Below, in pieces: positions 19,698 through 38,420 of a stretch of 64,000 nt of DNA. Numbering within the stretch: position 1 is the first letter of the stretch; each line of letters begins with the position of its first letter. The notes beneath the pieces are model-generated. The model worked only from the letters and a program-made list of their open reading frames with translations. It made no database searches and was not told where the DNA came from. Origin of the DNA: Sulfurovum sp. (GTDB lineage Bacteria; Campylobacterota; Campylobacteria; Campylobacterales; Sulfurovaceae); assembly GCA_027071315.1 (NCBI GenBank), contig JALSUP010000038.1, positions 19,712 through 83,711 on the forward strand. Reading direction: 5' to 3'. Position numbers and translations under genes: made by a program.

Positions 19698-20906
19698 ATG
19701 GCTAAAGAAAAATTCGAACGAACTAAACCGCATGTTAACATCGGTACTATCGGTCACGTCGACCACGGAAAAACTACTCTAACAGCTGCTATTACAGCAG
19801 TACTTGCAGTAGCAGGTGATACTGAGCTTATGGATTACGATGCAATCGATAATGCACCAGAAGAGAGAGAAAGAGGAATTACAATTGCTACTTCTCACGT
19901 AGAATACGAAACTGAAAACAGACACTACGCTCACGTAGACTGTCCAGGTCACGCTGACTACGTTAAAAACATGATTACTGGTGCTGCTCAGATGGACGGT
20001 GCTATTCTTGTTATTGCTGCAACTGACGGACCAATGGCTCAGACTAGAGAGCACATTCTTCTTTCTAAGCAGGTTGGTGTTCCATACATCGTTGTATTCT
20101 TGAACAAAGAAGATCAGCTTGATGATGAAGACAAAGAAGAGATGTTAGAGCTTGTAGAGATGGAAGTTCGTGAACTTCTTTCTGAGTATGACTTCCCGGG
20201 TGACGATACTCCAATCGTAGCCGGTTCAGCATTCCAGGCATTGGAAGAAGCTAAATCAGGAACGCTTGGTGAGTGGTCAGCAAAAATTACTGAGCTTATG
20301 GCACAGGTTGATGAGTATATCCCAGAGCCAAAAAGAGAAACTGATAAAGATTTCCTAATGGCTATCGAAGATATCTTTACTATCCAGGGTCGTGGTACGG
20401 TTGTAACCGGTAAAGTAGACAGAGGTCAGGTATGTGTTGGTGATGAGGTTGAGATCGTTGGTCTTAAAGATACTCAGAAAACAACTGTAACCGGTGTTGA
20501 AATGTTCCGTAAGGAAATGGATTGTGGTATTGCCGGAGATAACTGTGGTGTTCTTATCCGTGGTATTGACAAAGAAGCAGTACAAAGAGGTATGGTTCTT
20601 TGTAAGCCGGGTTCAATCACGCCTCATACACAATTTGAAGCTGAGATCTATGTTCTTACTAAAGAAGAGGGTGGTAGACACACGCCATTCTTTGACAACT
20701 ATAGACCACAGTTTTATGTACGTACAACAGACGTAACAGGTTCAGTTAAACTACAAGATGGTACTGAAATGGTTATGCCAGGTGATAACGTTAAAATTAA
20801 CGTTGAACTTATCGCTCCTGTTGCACTTGATGAAGGTACTAAGTTTGCTATCCGTGAAGGTGGTAGAACAGTTGGTGCCGGTGTTGTTTCTAAGATCATC
20901 GCTTAG
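19698..20906 (+). CDS. tuf: Elongation factor Tu
   Basis: Full-length 402 aa, [18 protein letters not shown]. Confidence 0.99.
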   Translation: MAKEKFERTKPHVNIGTIGHVDHGKTTLTAAITAVLAVAGDTELMDYDAIDNAPEERERGITIATSHVEYETENRHYAHVDCPGHADYVKNMITGAAQMDGAILVIAATDGPMAQTREHILLSKQVGVPYIVVFLNKEDQLDDEDKEEMLELVEMEVRELLSEYDFPGDDTPIVAGSAFQALEEAKSGTLGEWSAKITELMAQVDEYIPEPKRETDKDFLMAIEDIFTIQGRGTVVTGKVDRGQVCVGDEVEIVGLKDTQKTTVTGVEMFRKEMDCGIAGDNCGVLIRGIDKEAVQRGMVLCKPGSITPHTQFEAEIYVLTKEEGGRHTPFFDNYRPQFYVRTTDVTGSVKLQDGTEMVMPGDNVKINVELIAPVALDEGTKFAIREGGRTVGAGVVSKIIA

Positions 20907-20957
20907 TAACACCGTTGCAGGAGGCTTGCCTCTTGCACAATATCGTAGGAGATAACA

Positions 20958-21110
20958 ATGAGAGAAACAGTTCACCTTGGTTGTGAGAAGTGTACAAGAC
21001 GTAACTACCACACAACGAAGAACAAAAAAACGACAACAGAAAAACTTGCACTTAAGAAATATTGTAAATGGTGTAAAGAACATACTGTTCACAAAGAGAT
21101 GAAGCTGTAA
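20958..21110 (+). CDS. rpmG: 50S ribosomal protein L33
   Basis: [50 protein letters not shown] (50 aa, below track cutoff). Confidence 0.95.
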   Translation: MRETVHLGCEKCTRRNYHTTKNKKTTTEKLALKKYCKWCKEHTVHKEMKL

Positions 21111-21153
21111 TCACAGTTTTGTCCTTTATTGAGACTTTTTAAAGTCTCACTTT

Positions 21154-21229
21154 AGGCCAATAGCTCAGTTGGTAGAGCACTGGTCTCCAAAACCAGGTGC
21201 CGTGGGTTCGAGTCCCTCTTGGCCTGCCA
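21154..21229 (+). tRNA. tRNA-Trp(CCA)
   Basis: AGGCCAA acceptor, anticodon loop CTCCAAA, CCA end; canonical position before secE. Confidence 0.95.
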
Positions 21230-21247
21230 CAAACAAAGGTAACACAT

Positions 21248-21427
21248 ATGGGAAAAATTTCAACATTTATTGCAAACGCGAAAGCGGAGATCCATAAAGT
21301 AATATTTCCAACAAAAGTACAAGTAAGACAAGCATTTTTAGCAGTAATTCTCGTAGTCACTGTCATATCAATATTTTTAGCATTGGTTGACCTTTTAATG
21401 TCATCAATCGTATCATCAGTTTTATAG
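21248..21427 (+). CDS. secE: Preprotein translocase subunit SecE
   Basis: MGKISTFIANAKAEIHKVIFPTKVQVRQAFLAVILVV; the ORF-track start (21197) runs into tRNA-Trp. Confidence 0.93.
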   Translation: MGKISTFIANAKAEIHKVIFPTKVQVRQAFLAVILVVTVISIFLALVDLLMSSIVSSVL

Positions 21428-21436
21428 GATTATCAG

Positions 21437-21967
21437 ATGGCTTTTCAATGGTATGCAATTCAAACATATTCAGGTTCAGAACAATCAGTTAAAAGAGCAA
21501 TTGAACAACTGGTTATTGATCATGGGATCGAAGAGAAAGTTGACACTATTGTCGTTCCGACAGAAGAAGTGATCGAAGTTAAGAATGGTGAAAAAAAGAT
21601 TACAGAGAGAACATTGTACTCAGGGTATGCTTTCGCACATATAGACCTGGATACTGACCTTTGGCACAAGATCCAGTCTTTGCCGAGAGTATCTAGATTT
21701 ATCGGTGAACAAAAGACACCTACAGCACTTACAGATGCGGATGTAAAGAATATTTTGGCCAGAATGGAAGAAAAATCTGCACCGCGTCCAAAAGTGGATT
21801 TCGAAACAGGCGAGATGGTACGTATTGTTGACGGACCATTCTCCAACTTTACAGGAATGGTGGAAGAGTATGACCTTGACCACGGTAAATTAAAGTTGAA
21901 CGTTTCTATTTTTGGTAGAAATACACCTGTTGAGATTGACTATACGCAAGTAGAGAAAATCATATAA
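21437..21967 (+). CDS. nusG: Transcription termination/antitermination protein NusG
   Basis: WYAIQTYSGSEQSVKRAI, VRIVDGPFSNFTGMVEE KOW domain. Confidence 0.97.
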   Translation: MAFQWYAIQTYSGSEQSVKRAIEQLVIDHGIEEKVDTIVVPTEEVIEVKNGEKKITERTLYSGYAFAHIDLDTDLWHKIQSLPRVSRFIGEQKTPTALTDADVKNILARMEEKSAPRPKVDFETGEMVRIVDGPFSNFTGMVEEYDLDHGKLKLNVSIFGRNTPVEIDYTQVEKII

Positions 21968-22031
21968 CAATTTAGTCTTCGGTCTTGGGACTTAAAACAG
22001 AAAGATTCAAATTACATTTAAGGAAGAACAG

Positions 22032-22457
22032 ATGGCAAAAAAAATAACTGAAAAGTTCAAAATGATGATCCCGGCCGGATCAGCAAATCCATCACCGCCG
22101 GTAGGTCCTGCACTTGGACAGCGTGGTGTAAACATTATGGAGTTTTGTAAAGCTTTTAATGAAAAAACAAAAGAGATGATGGGATTCAAAGTACCTGTTG
22201 AAGTGACAGTCTATGCAGACAGAAGTTTTACATTTGAAACAAAACAACCGCCTGCATCAGAGCTTATTTTGAAGGCTGCGGGTCTTAAAAAAGGTACGGA
22301 CAACCCTATTACCAATAAAGTAGGATCTATCACACAGGCAAAGCTTGATGAGATCGTTGAGAGAAAAATTGTTGATATGAATACAAGTGACAAAGCAATG
22401 GCAGCAAATATTATTGCCGGTACTTGTAGATCAATGGGTGTTGAGATCGTAGACTAA
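22032..22457 (+). CDS. rplK: 50S ribosomal protein L11
   Basis: [28 protein letters not shown]. Confidence 0.98.
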   Translation: MAKKITEKFKMMIPAGSANPSPPVGPALGQRGVNIMEFCKAFNEKTKEMMGFKVPVEVTVYADRSFTFETKQPPASELILKAAGLKKGTDNPITNKVGSITQAKLDEIVERKIVDMNTSDKAMAANIIAGTCRSMGVEIVD

Positions 22458-22529
22458 TCAGTCACGAAGTGAGAGAATAATCAAAACCACATGATTTAAA
22501 AATGTGGGAGCATATAAGCGGAGTATAAC

Positions 22530-23234
22530 ATGGCAAAAAAACCAAGTAAAAAAAGAGAAGCACTACTTAAAAAAATAGATGCAGAAAAAGAGTACAGTGT
22601 AGAAGAAGCAATGGCTACACTGAAAGAACTTAAATCAGCAAACTTTGACGAAACTGTTGAAGTGGCGTTGAACCTTAATGTTGACCCAAGACACGCAGAC
22701 CAGATGGTAAGAGGATCAGTTGTTCTTCCAAACGGTACTGGTAAAAAAGTAAGAGTGGCAGTCTTTGCTAAAGATGCAAAAGCTGATGAAGCAAAAGCGG
22801 CAGGGGCTGACCTTGTTGGTGCTGCAGATCTTATTGAAGATATCCAGGCAGGTAAAATTGACTTCGATATCGTTATCTCTACACCTGATATGATGGGTGT
22901 TCTTGGTAAAGTGGCAAGAGTACTTGGTCCAAAGGGGCTTATGCCAAACCCTAAGACCGGTACGGTCACAATGGACGTTGCTAAAGCAGTTGAAAATGCT
23001 AAGGGCGGACAGGTTAACTTTAGAGTTGATAAAAAAGGGAACATCCATGCAGGTATTGGAAAAATCTCTTTTGATCAAGAGAAGATCAAAGAGAACTTCA
23101 TTACTTTGCTTGAAAAAGTAAACAGAGCAAAGCCGGCATCTGCAAAGGGTAGATATATCTCCAATGCAGCGATCTCTTTGACTATGAGCCCGTCAATCAA
23201 ACTTGACACTTCAGAAGTAATGGACATCAAATAA
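22530..23234 (+). CDS. rplA: 50S ribosomal protein L1
   Basis: [16 protein letters not shown] signature. Confidence 0.98.
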   Translation: MAKKPSKKREALLKKIDAEKEYSVEEAMATLKELKSANFDETVEVALNLNVDPRHADQMVRGSVVLPNGTGKKVRVAVFAKDAKADEAKAAGADLVGAADLIEDIQAGKIDFDIVISTPDMMGVLGKVARVLGPKGLMPNPKTGTVTMDVAKAVENAKGGQVNFRVDKKGNIHAGIGKISFDQEKIKENFITLLEKVNRAKPASAKGRYISNAAISLTMSPSIKLDTSEVMDIK

Positions 23235-23240
23235 AAAGGC

Positions 23241-23265
23241 GACAGGCGCAGCCTGTCCTTTTTTT
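23241..23265 (+). terminator. Intrinsic terminator/attenuator between rplA and rplJ
   Basis: GACAGGC-gca-GCCTGTC followed by CTTTTTTT. Confidence 0.8.
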
Positions 23266-23270
23266 ACCTT

Positions 23271-23300
23271 CAATCAAAAATTACAGGTAGTTTTTGATTG
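23271..23300 (+). promoter_or_regulatory. Second hairpin in rplJL leader
   Basis: CAATCAAAAA-ttacaggtag-TTTTTGATTG perfect 10-bp arms. Confidence 0.55.
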
Positions 23301-23427
23301 AGAGTATTTTTTACTACTCATAATCTTAGATTTAAGATAAAAGGGGCGAAAGCTTAATTAGTCTGTTCGAAAGAGCAGGTGTGTAGGTTTGACCTATACC
23401 CTTTTAGAGATCGGAAGGAGAATATAT

Positions 23428-23913
23428 ATGACTAGAACTAGAAAAGAAGAGTTAGTTGCAGAGATGACAGCAGAGTTTAAAGACGCTGGTGCCATTATCG
23501 TCTGTGATTACAAAGGAATGACTGTTGAAAATCTTGAAATCGTAAGAAACCTTGCGAAAGATGAAGATTCAAAAGTAAAAGTTGTGAAAAATAAATTAGC
23601 TATGATCGCATTGAAAAATGCCGGTTGTGAAGTAGTAGATTTTTCAGACACAAACCTTGTAATTTGGGGCGATACACAGGTTTTACCTTGTAAGATCGCT
23701 GACAAAGCAGCCACTGATTTTAAAGAAAGTTTTGCAATCAAAACTGGTTTGATCCAGGGTGAAGTTGCTAGTATGGAGACCATCAACGCGATGGCTAAAT
23801 TGCCTACTAGAGATGAACTTATTGGTATGCTCCTTAATGTTTGGAATGCACCGGTTCAGAACTTTACAATTGGTATGAATGCATTGGCTACTAAATTAGA
23901 AGAAGAAGCGTAG
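23428..23913 (+). CDS. rplJ: 50S ribosomal protein L10
   Basis: [36 protein letters not shown]-type SD before 23428 (ORF track 23389 is too long). Confidence 0.95.
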   Translation: MTRTRKEELVAEMTAEFKDAGAIIVCDYKGMTVENLEIVRNLAKDEDSKVKVVKNKLAMIALKNAGCEVVDFSDTNLVIWGDTQVLPCKIADKAATDFKESFAIKTGLIQGEVASMETINAMAKLPTRDELIGMLLNVWNAPVQNFTIGMNALATKLEEEA

Positions 23914-23920
23914 AGTTAAA

Positions 23921-23978
23921 GGGCAACCACAAGGGTTTGCCCCTACAATAACATGTAGTGGTGCCCCTCGTGGGTACC
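23921..23978. repeat. GTAG-tagged REP pair, family D, in the rplJ-rplL intergenic region (tags face inward)
   Basis: GGGCAACCACAAGGGTTTGCCCCTAC - aataacat - GTAGTGGTGCCCCTCGTGGGTACC. Confidence 0.7.
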
Positions 23979-24010
23979 TTATTATAAAAATATATTTTAA
24001 GGAATTAAAA

Positions 24011-24379
24011 ATGGCAACAACTAAAGAAGATGTTCTTGAGTTTATCTCAAACATGTCAGTACTTGAGCTTTCTGAGCTTGTAAAAGAATTTGAAGAGAAA
24101 TTTGGCGTATCTGCACAAGCTACAGTAGTAGCTGGTGGTGGAGCAGCAGCAGAAGCAGTTGAAGAGCAAACAGAGTTTGATGTAGTTCTTACTGATGCTG
24201 GTGAGAAGAAAATTAATGCAATTAAAGTAGTAAGAGCCATTACTGGTCTTGGACTTAAAGAAGCAAAAGCAGCTGTTGAAGAAGTACCATCTGTACTTAA
24301 AGAATCAGTTTCTAAAGAAGAAGCAGAAGCATTCAAAACACAAATTGAAGAAGCTGGCGCTAAGTGTGAACTTAAATAA
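24011..24379 (+). CDS. rplL: 50S ribosomal protein L7/L12
   Basis: [39 protein letters not shown]. Confidence 0.98.
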   Translation: MATTKEDVLEFISNMSVLELSELVKEFEEKFGVSAQATVVAGGGAAAEAVEEQTEFDVVLTDAGEKKINAIKVVRAITGLGLKEAKAAVEEVPSVLKESVSKEEAEAFKTQIEEAGAKCELK

Positions 24380-24397
24380 GTCTAAGGACTTATTGAC

Positions 24398-24421
24398 GAG
24401 AGAGAGTTTCGACTCTTTCTC
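24398..24421 (+). promoter_or_regulatory. Stem-loop with TTCG tetraloop in the rplL-rpoB spacer
   Basis: GAGAGAGAGT-ttcg-ACTCTTTCTC, 19 nt downstream of rplL; position analogous to the E. coli rplL-rpoB attenuator/RNase III region. Confidence 0.6.
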
Positions 24422-24555
24422 ACCTCTTTCTATCTATACATTTTAAAAGATATAGTTAAAAGCTATTCGGAGACATTTCATACCCTCCTCTAATAGTTTC
24501 TTTGTGTATCTATTCGAGTTCCTGTAGACTCCAACGATATTAATCAATTAACTAA

Positions 24556-33265
<8,710 letters not shown>

Positions 33266-33279
33266 GCAGACAAATCTTT

Positions 33280-33310
33280 GAGGACTGTGCCCTTTTGGGT
33301 AACAGTCCTC
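33280..33310 (+). terminator. Hairpin downstream of rpoC
   Basis: GAGGACTGT...ACAGTCCTC perfect 9-bp arms shortly after the stop. Confidence 0.5.
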
Positions 33311-33375
33311 CGCCTCTATCTCCTTTCAAAACCCTCCAAACCTTTTCACGTAAGAAAAACACAAGAATATTTCGA

Positions 33376-33381
33376 TATAAT
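33376..33381 (+). promoter_or_regulatory. Candidate -10 box (TATAAT) for the rpsL operon
   Basis: TTCGATATAATATGCC about 215 nt upstream of the rpsL start. Confidence 0.55.
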
Positions 33382-33595
33382 ATGCCTCCAAAATTGTGAC
33401 AGGACGTTTTCTGAACAAAGTCCAGCAAAACTGCGTTAACATTGCGTTTGCTTCAGCAGCAGGCTCAAATGACTGGTCATTTTTGGTAGATTAATACAGT
33501 ACATAAAAGTGCTTACAGAGCGTTATTATGTGGTGTAAGAACCCAGATTCAAGAGACACAGATCTCAATTCAAACTAACAAAGAAAGGATACGAT

Positions 33596-33970
33596 TTGCC
33601 TACAATTAACCAATTGATTCGTAAAGAACGTAAAAAGCAAGTGAAAAAATCAAAATCACCTGCGCTAGTAAAATGTCCTCAAAGAAGAGGCGTATGTACA
33701 AGAGTTTACACAACAACTCCAAAGAAACCTAACTCGGCACTTAGAAAAGTTGCAAAAGTTAGATTGACTTCAGGATTTGAAGTCATCTCATACATCGGTG
33801 GAGAGGGTCACAACCTTCAGGAGCACTCTATTGTACTTGTACGTGGAGGAAGAATTAAAGATTTACCTGGTGTGAAGTATCACATCGTTCGTGGTGCACT
33901 GGATGCGTCAGGAGTAAATGGTAGAACTGTTGCACGTTCTAAGTACGGTACTAAAAAGCCAAAAAAATAA
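33596..33970 (+). CDS. rpsL: 30S ribosomal protein S12 (TTG start)
   Basis: [14 protein letters not shown]...; AAAGGA SD and TTG initiation codon. Confidence 0.97.
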   Translation: MPTINQLIRKERKKQVKKSKSPALVKCPQRRGVCTRVYTTTPKKPNSALRKVAKVRLTSGFEVISYIGGEGHNLQEHSIVLVRGGRIKDLPGVKYHIVRGALDASGVNGRTVARSKYGTKKPKK

Positions 33971-34067
33971 TCATCTGATTATTCACAAGTAAAAAAGTAG
34001 TAGTTTAGCTTAGGAATGAGCTTGAAACAGGTGTTGTCAGTATCCTTAGGGGACAAGACTTGAGTAA

Positions 34068-34559
<492 letters not shown>

Positions 34560-34570
34560 GGAACTAAGTT

Positions 34571-36661
34571 ATGGCAAGAACGCACAAACTTAACGACGTA
34601 AGAAACATCGGTATTGCCGCGCACATTGATGCCGGTAAAACAACAACAACAGAAAGAATCCTTTTCTATACGGGTGTTGAACACAAAATTGGTGAAGTCC
34701 ATGACGGTGCTGCAACAATGGACTGGATGGAGCAGGAGCAGGAGAGAGGTATTACCATTACTTCTGCTGCAACAACATGTGAGTGGGCTGGAAAGCAGAT
34801 CAACATTATTGACACTCCGGGTCACGTTGACTTTACAATTGAAGTTGAACGTTCTATGAGAGTACTTGACGGTGCTGTCTCTGTCTTCTGTGCAGTTGGT
34901 GGGGTTCAACCACAATCTGAGACTGTATGGAGACAAAGAAACCGTTATGGTGTACCTTCAATCGTATTTGTTAACAAATATGACAGAACAGGTTCAGACT
35001 TTTACGAAGTTGAGAGACAAATTCGTGAGAGACTAAAAGGTAATCCGGTTCCTATTCAATTGCCAATCGGTGCTGAAGAAGATTTTGCCGGTGTTGTTGA
35101 CCTTGTCAAAATGAAAGCAATTGTTTGGGACAAAGATGCTGAAATGGGATCTAACTACCACGTAGAAGAGATTTCTGAAGATATGGTTGAATTGGCAGAA
35201 ACTTACCGTGAAAAACTCATTGAGAGTATTTCTGAAGCGGATGGCAATGACGCACTTATGGAAAAATACATGGAAGGCGAAGAGCTTACCGAAGAAGAGA
35301 TCGTAGCTGGAATTAAAGCGGCGACTATCGGTATGCACATCGTTCCAATGACTGTTGGTTCTGCATTTAAAAACAAAGGTGTTCAAACTTTACTTGACGC
35401 TGTTGTTGCTTACCTCCCGTCTCCGGTTGAAGCACCTGCTATTAAGGGTACTGAAATGGAAGATGAAACAAAAGAAGTCATTGTTGAGTCTACTGATGAT
35501 GGTGAATTTGCATCATTGGCATTTAAGATCATGACTGACCCATTTGTTGGACAGTTGACATTTATTCGTGTATACCGTGGTTCTTTGGAGTCAGGTTCTT
35601 ACGTACTTAACTCTACAAAAGAGAAGAAAGAGCGTATCGGGCGTATCATGAAGATGCACGCGATCAAAAGAGAAGAAGTTCAAGAAATCTACGCCGGTGA
35701 GATCGGTGCGGTTGTTGGACTTAAGTCTACAACAACAGGAGATACACTCTGTTCAGAGAAAGATAAAGTCGTTCTTGAAAGAATGGACTTCCCGGATCCG
35801 GTTATCTCTGTTGCGGTTGAGCCTAAAACAAAAGCCGACCAGGAAAAAATGGGTGTTGCACTTTCTAAACTTGCAGCAGAAGATCCTTCTTTCCGTGTTT
35901 CTTCAGACGAAGAGACAGGGCAGACTATTATTTCAGGAATGGGTGAACTTCACCTGGAAATTCTTGTAGACAGAATGAAGAGAGAGTTTAAAGTTGAAGC
36001 TGAAGTGGGTGCACCACAAGTTTCTTACCGTGAGACTATTAAAAATTCTGTTGATCAAGAGTACAAGTATGCTAAACAATCAGGTGGTCGTGGACAATTT
36101 GGTCACGTTTATCTCAAGATTGAGCCGCAAGAACCAGGATTTGGTTATGAATTTGTGGACGCAGTTAAAGGTGGGGTAATTCCAAAAGAATTTATCAAAC
36201 CAATTGATAAAGGTATTCAGGAAGCAATGGCCAGAGGTATTCAGGCAGGTTATCCTGTAGAAGATCTTAAAGTCACTGTTTATGACGGTTCTTACCACGA
36301 TGTCGACTCCTCTGAAATGGCATTTAAACTTGCTGCCTCAATGGGTTTAAGAGAGGGTTGTAAAAAAGCTAACCCTATTATCCTTGAGCCAATGATGAAA
36401 GTTGAAGTTGAAACACCAGAAGATTACATGGGTGACGTTATTGGAGATATCTCTAAAAGACGTGGTCAGGTAACTGGTATGGGCGACAGAGCAGGATCTA
36501 AGATCGTTGATGCATTCGTACCACTTTCTGAAATGTTCGGTTACTCAACAGACCTACGTTCAATGTCTCAAGGACGTGCAACGTATGCGATGGAATTCGA
36601 TCACTATGAAGAGGTTCCACAGAATGTGGCGAAGGAAATCATCGAAAAGCGTAACAGCTAA
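34571..36661 (+). CDS. fusA: Elongation factor G
   Basis: [24 protein letters not shown]. Confidence 0.99.
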   Translation: MARTHKLNDVRNIGIAAHIDAGKTTTTERILFYTGVEHKIGEVHDGAATMDWMEQEQERGITITSAATTCEWAGKQINIIDTPGHVDFTIEVERSMRVLDGAVSVFCAVGGVQPQSETVWRQRNRYGVPSIVFVNKYDRTGSDFYEVERQIRERLKGNPVPIQLPIGAEEDFAGVVDLVKMKAIVWDKDAEMGSNYHVEEISEDMVELAETYREKLIESISEADGNDALMEKYMEGEELTEEEIVAGIKAATIGMHIVPMTVGSAFKNKGVQTLLDAVVAYLPSPVEAPAIKGTEMEDETKEVIVESTDDGEFASLAFKIMTDPFVGQLTFIRVYRGSLESGSYVLNSTKEKKERIGRIMKMHAIKREEVQEIYAGEIGAVVGLKSTTTGDTLCSEKDKVVLERMDFPDPVISVAVEPKTKADQEKMGVALSKLAAEDPSFRVSSDEETGQTIISGMGELHLEILVDRMKREFKVEAEVGAPQVSYRETIKNSVDQEYKYAKQSGGRGQFGHVYLKIEPQEPGFGYEFVDAVKGGVIPKEFIKPIDKGIQEAMARGIQAGYPVEDLKVTVYDGSYHDVDSSEMAFKLAASMGLREGCKKANPIILEPMMKVEVETPEDYMGDVIGDISKRRGQVTGMGDRAGSKIVDAFVPLSEMFGYSTDLRSMSQGRATYAMEFDHYEEVPQNVAKEIIEKRNS

Positions 36662-36819
36662 GACGGGTTTCTTTACCGCATATTTGACCGAACGGGGTTT
36701 TCTCCGCTCGGTCACTTACTTAACGTAAGCTCTCTCACTACAAAAATCCCCGTTCGACCAAATCTCCAGTAAATTAACTCCGAAATTTTTTATTACGAAA
36801 TATTAATTAACATTTTCGC

Positions 36820-36879
36820 GTAGGGTGGATTCATCCACCGTCAAATCTCAATATATCATGGTGGGAAATCCCACCCTTG
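36820..36879. repeat. GTAG-tagged REP pair, family C
   Basis: GTAGGGTGGATTCATCCACCG...GGTGGGAAATCCCACCCTTG. Confidence 0.75.
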
Positions 36880-36940
36880 TATTCCAATATTTCCAAATTT
36901 TTATACTATAATTCCTTCTATTAATCAAAGGAAGAAACAC

Positions 36941-37306
36941 GTGAAATTCATCATAGACATCATCGAAGACATCAGAGAACAGATCAACAACCAGGAAGCC
37001 TATACTCTTACAGCAGGACTTCTCAAAGAAGACCCGGAAGATAAAAACAAACTTATCTACTCCGGTGAAGCAAAGCTGAACACCTGGCATATTGACGAAA
37101 TCAAAAAACAACTTATCTTTGAAATAGACGGCAGTGATACACAAATCACCATAGGAGAGTTCATCCCGCCTCTTTTGATATGTGATATGGACAGTATGAT
37201 GTTCGAGCTTAAAATCGATGTGAATGTAGCGTATCAAAATATGGAAGTGGTCGGTTTTGGGAAGAATGAGGTGGAAAAACGTTATATCCTGTTCATCAAG
37301 ATATAA
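36941..37306 (+). CDS. Conserved hypothetical protein
   Basis: 121-aa ORF with SD (AAAGGAAGAAAC); no recognised domain. Confidence 0.7.
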   Translation: MKFIIDIIEDIREQINNQEAYTLTAGLLKEDPEDKNKLIYSGEAKLNTWHIDEIKKQLIFEIDGSDTQITIGEFIPPLLICDMDSMMFELKIDVNVAYQNMEVVGFGKNEVEKRYILFIKI

Positions 37307-37318
37307 CGTTTTAAAGGT

Positions 37319-37660
37319 CTATGCGTACACAGACTCTTTTTTAAACTCTTTTGTTAAGAGGGCATAGAAGAGAGCTCTGTATTTATTTCTATTGGATGTT
37401 CCCATAGCTTCACATACTTTTTTAATGGCAGCATCCATATCTGCATCACTGGTACTAAGCCCTAATTTTTTTGTTAAAAAGTTTTTTTTCACTGTATCAA
37501 GTTCAGAACTTTGTGAACATGAAACCGTTTCAGAATCTTTTTTATAAATGGATGGCCCAAGACCTACTGTTACTTTTTCAATCAAGTCATTTGATATACT
37601 CAATCCTAGTTTTTTTGCTTCAGCTGTATACTGTGCAATCTTTTCTTCTTGTTTTCCCAT
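37319..37660 (-). CDS. DUF2853-like protein
   Basis: Sequence pattern (KVCEAMGTSNRNKYRALFYALLTKEF) as in DUF2853 proteins, from memory. Confidence 0.55.
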   Translation of the reverse strand: MGKQEEKIAQYTAEAKKLGLSISNDLIEKVTVGLGPSIYKKDSETVSCSQSSELDTVKKNFLTKKLGLSTSDADMDAAIKKVCEAMGTSNRNKYRALFYALLTKEFKKESVYA

Positions 37661-37711
37661 AATACTTCCTTTAAAATTTTTGTTACTTTTGATTATAGCA
37701 ATAATTTTTTT

Positions 37712-37948
37712 TTAGGTCAAATATTGAGGTTCTTGTTCAAGGAGTACCCATGTCATATTTATTTTTTTTTCTTTACAAAAAAATGCTAATTTCTCATAAG
37801 GGATTTTTTTGCGTCGTTTGATGACGGCAAAATATTGCGGGTCGAGGTCGAGGGCAGAGGCAATGTCTCTGTCAAGTATTTTTTCTTTTTTCTTCTCCTG
37901 CAGGAGTATGGTCTTTACCCGCTGCATGACATCCAAAAAATCTATCAT
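37712..37948 (-). CDS. Stand-alone CI-repressor-like HTH domain protein, paralog of the 10443 N-terminus
   Basis: LDRDIASALDLDPQYFAVIKRRKKIPYEKLAFFCKEKKINMTW aligns with FDKDVATALNIPQATFATMKKRNSIPYEEILEFCALKKISVNW. Start at ATG 37948 after AAGGAT. Confidence 0.75.
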   Translation of the reverse strand: MIDFLDVMQRVKTILLQEKKKEKILDRDIASALDLDPQYFAVIKRRKKIPYEKLAFFCKEKKINMTWVLLEQEPQYLT

Positions 37949-38007
37949 GGGTATCCTTATCGTTGTATAAGGCAATCATAATCAAATTTTAAAGAGATGC
38001 TCCGATA

Positions 38008-38024
38008 TATGTCATATTGACATA
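38008..38024. promoter_or_regulatory. Candidate operator TATGTCATATTGACATA
   Basis: TATGTCA-TAT-TGACATA dyad upstream of the 37712 gene; nearly identical to 10371-10387. Confidence 0.55.
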
Positions 38025-38033
38025 CTTTTTGCT

Positions 38034-38411
38034 TTAAAACTTCTCGCTGTCGATCTCAATCACCGTATGCACATTTCCTCTCGGGTTAAAATCGGCTATG
38101 AGTTTCATAGACTTTGGTGCCAGTTTAGAGTAGAGGGCATCGAAAATTTCATTGGTGGAATTCTCATGTGAGACGTGTCTGTACATAAATGAGTTGATGT
38201 AGAGTTTGATCGCTTTGAGCTCTATAACGGTTTTATTCGGTACATAGGAGAGCTTCAGTGTGGCAAAGTCGGGGTAGCCTGAACGTGGGCAGAGGCACAT
38301 GAATTCCGGGAGTTCAATGTTTATGGTGTAATTTTTTTCGTGTTCATTGGGCCAGAAGTTCTCTGCTGCATTGATGTCAAATTCCTGTATCTCTTTTTCG
38401 CCGTATTTCAT
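38034..38411 (-). CDS. queF: NADPH-dependent 7-cyano-7-deazaguanine reductase QueF
   Basis: ELPEFMCLCPRSGYPDFATL (active-site Cys), ELKAIKLYINSFM. Confidence 0.92.
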   Translation of the reverse strand: MKYGEKEIQEFDINAAENFWPNEHEKNYTINIELPEFMCLCPRSGYPDFATLKLSYVPNKTVIELKAIKLYINSFMYRHVSHENSTNEIFDALYSKLAPKSMKLIADFNPRGNVHTVIEIDSEKF

Positions 38412-38420
38412 GGTGTTCCT

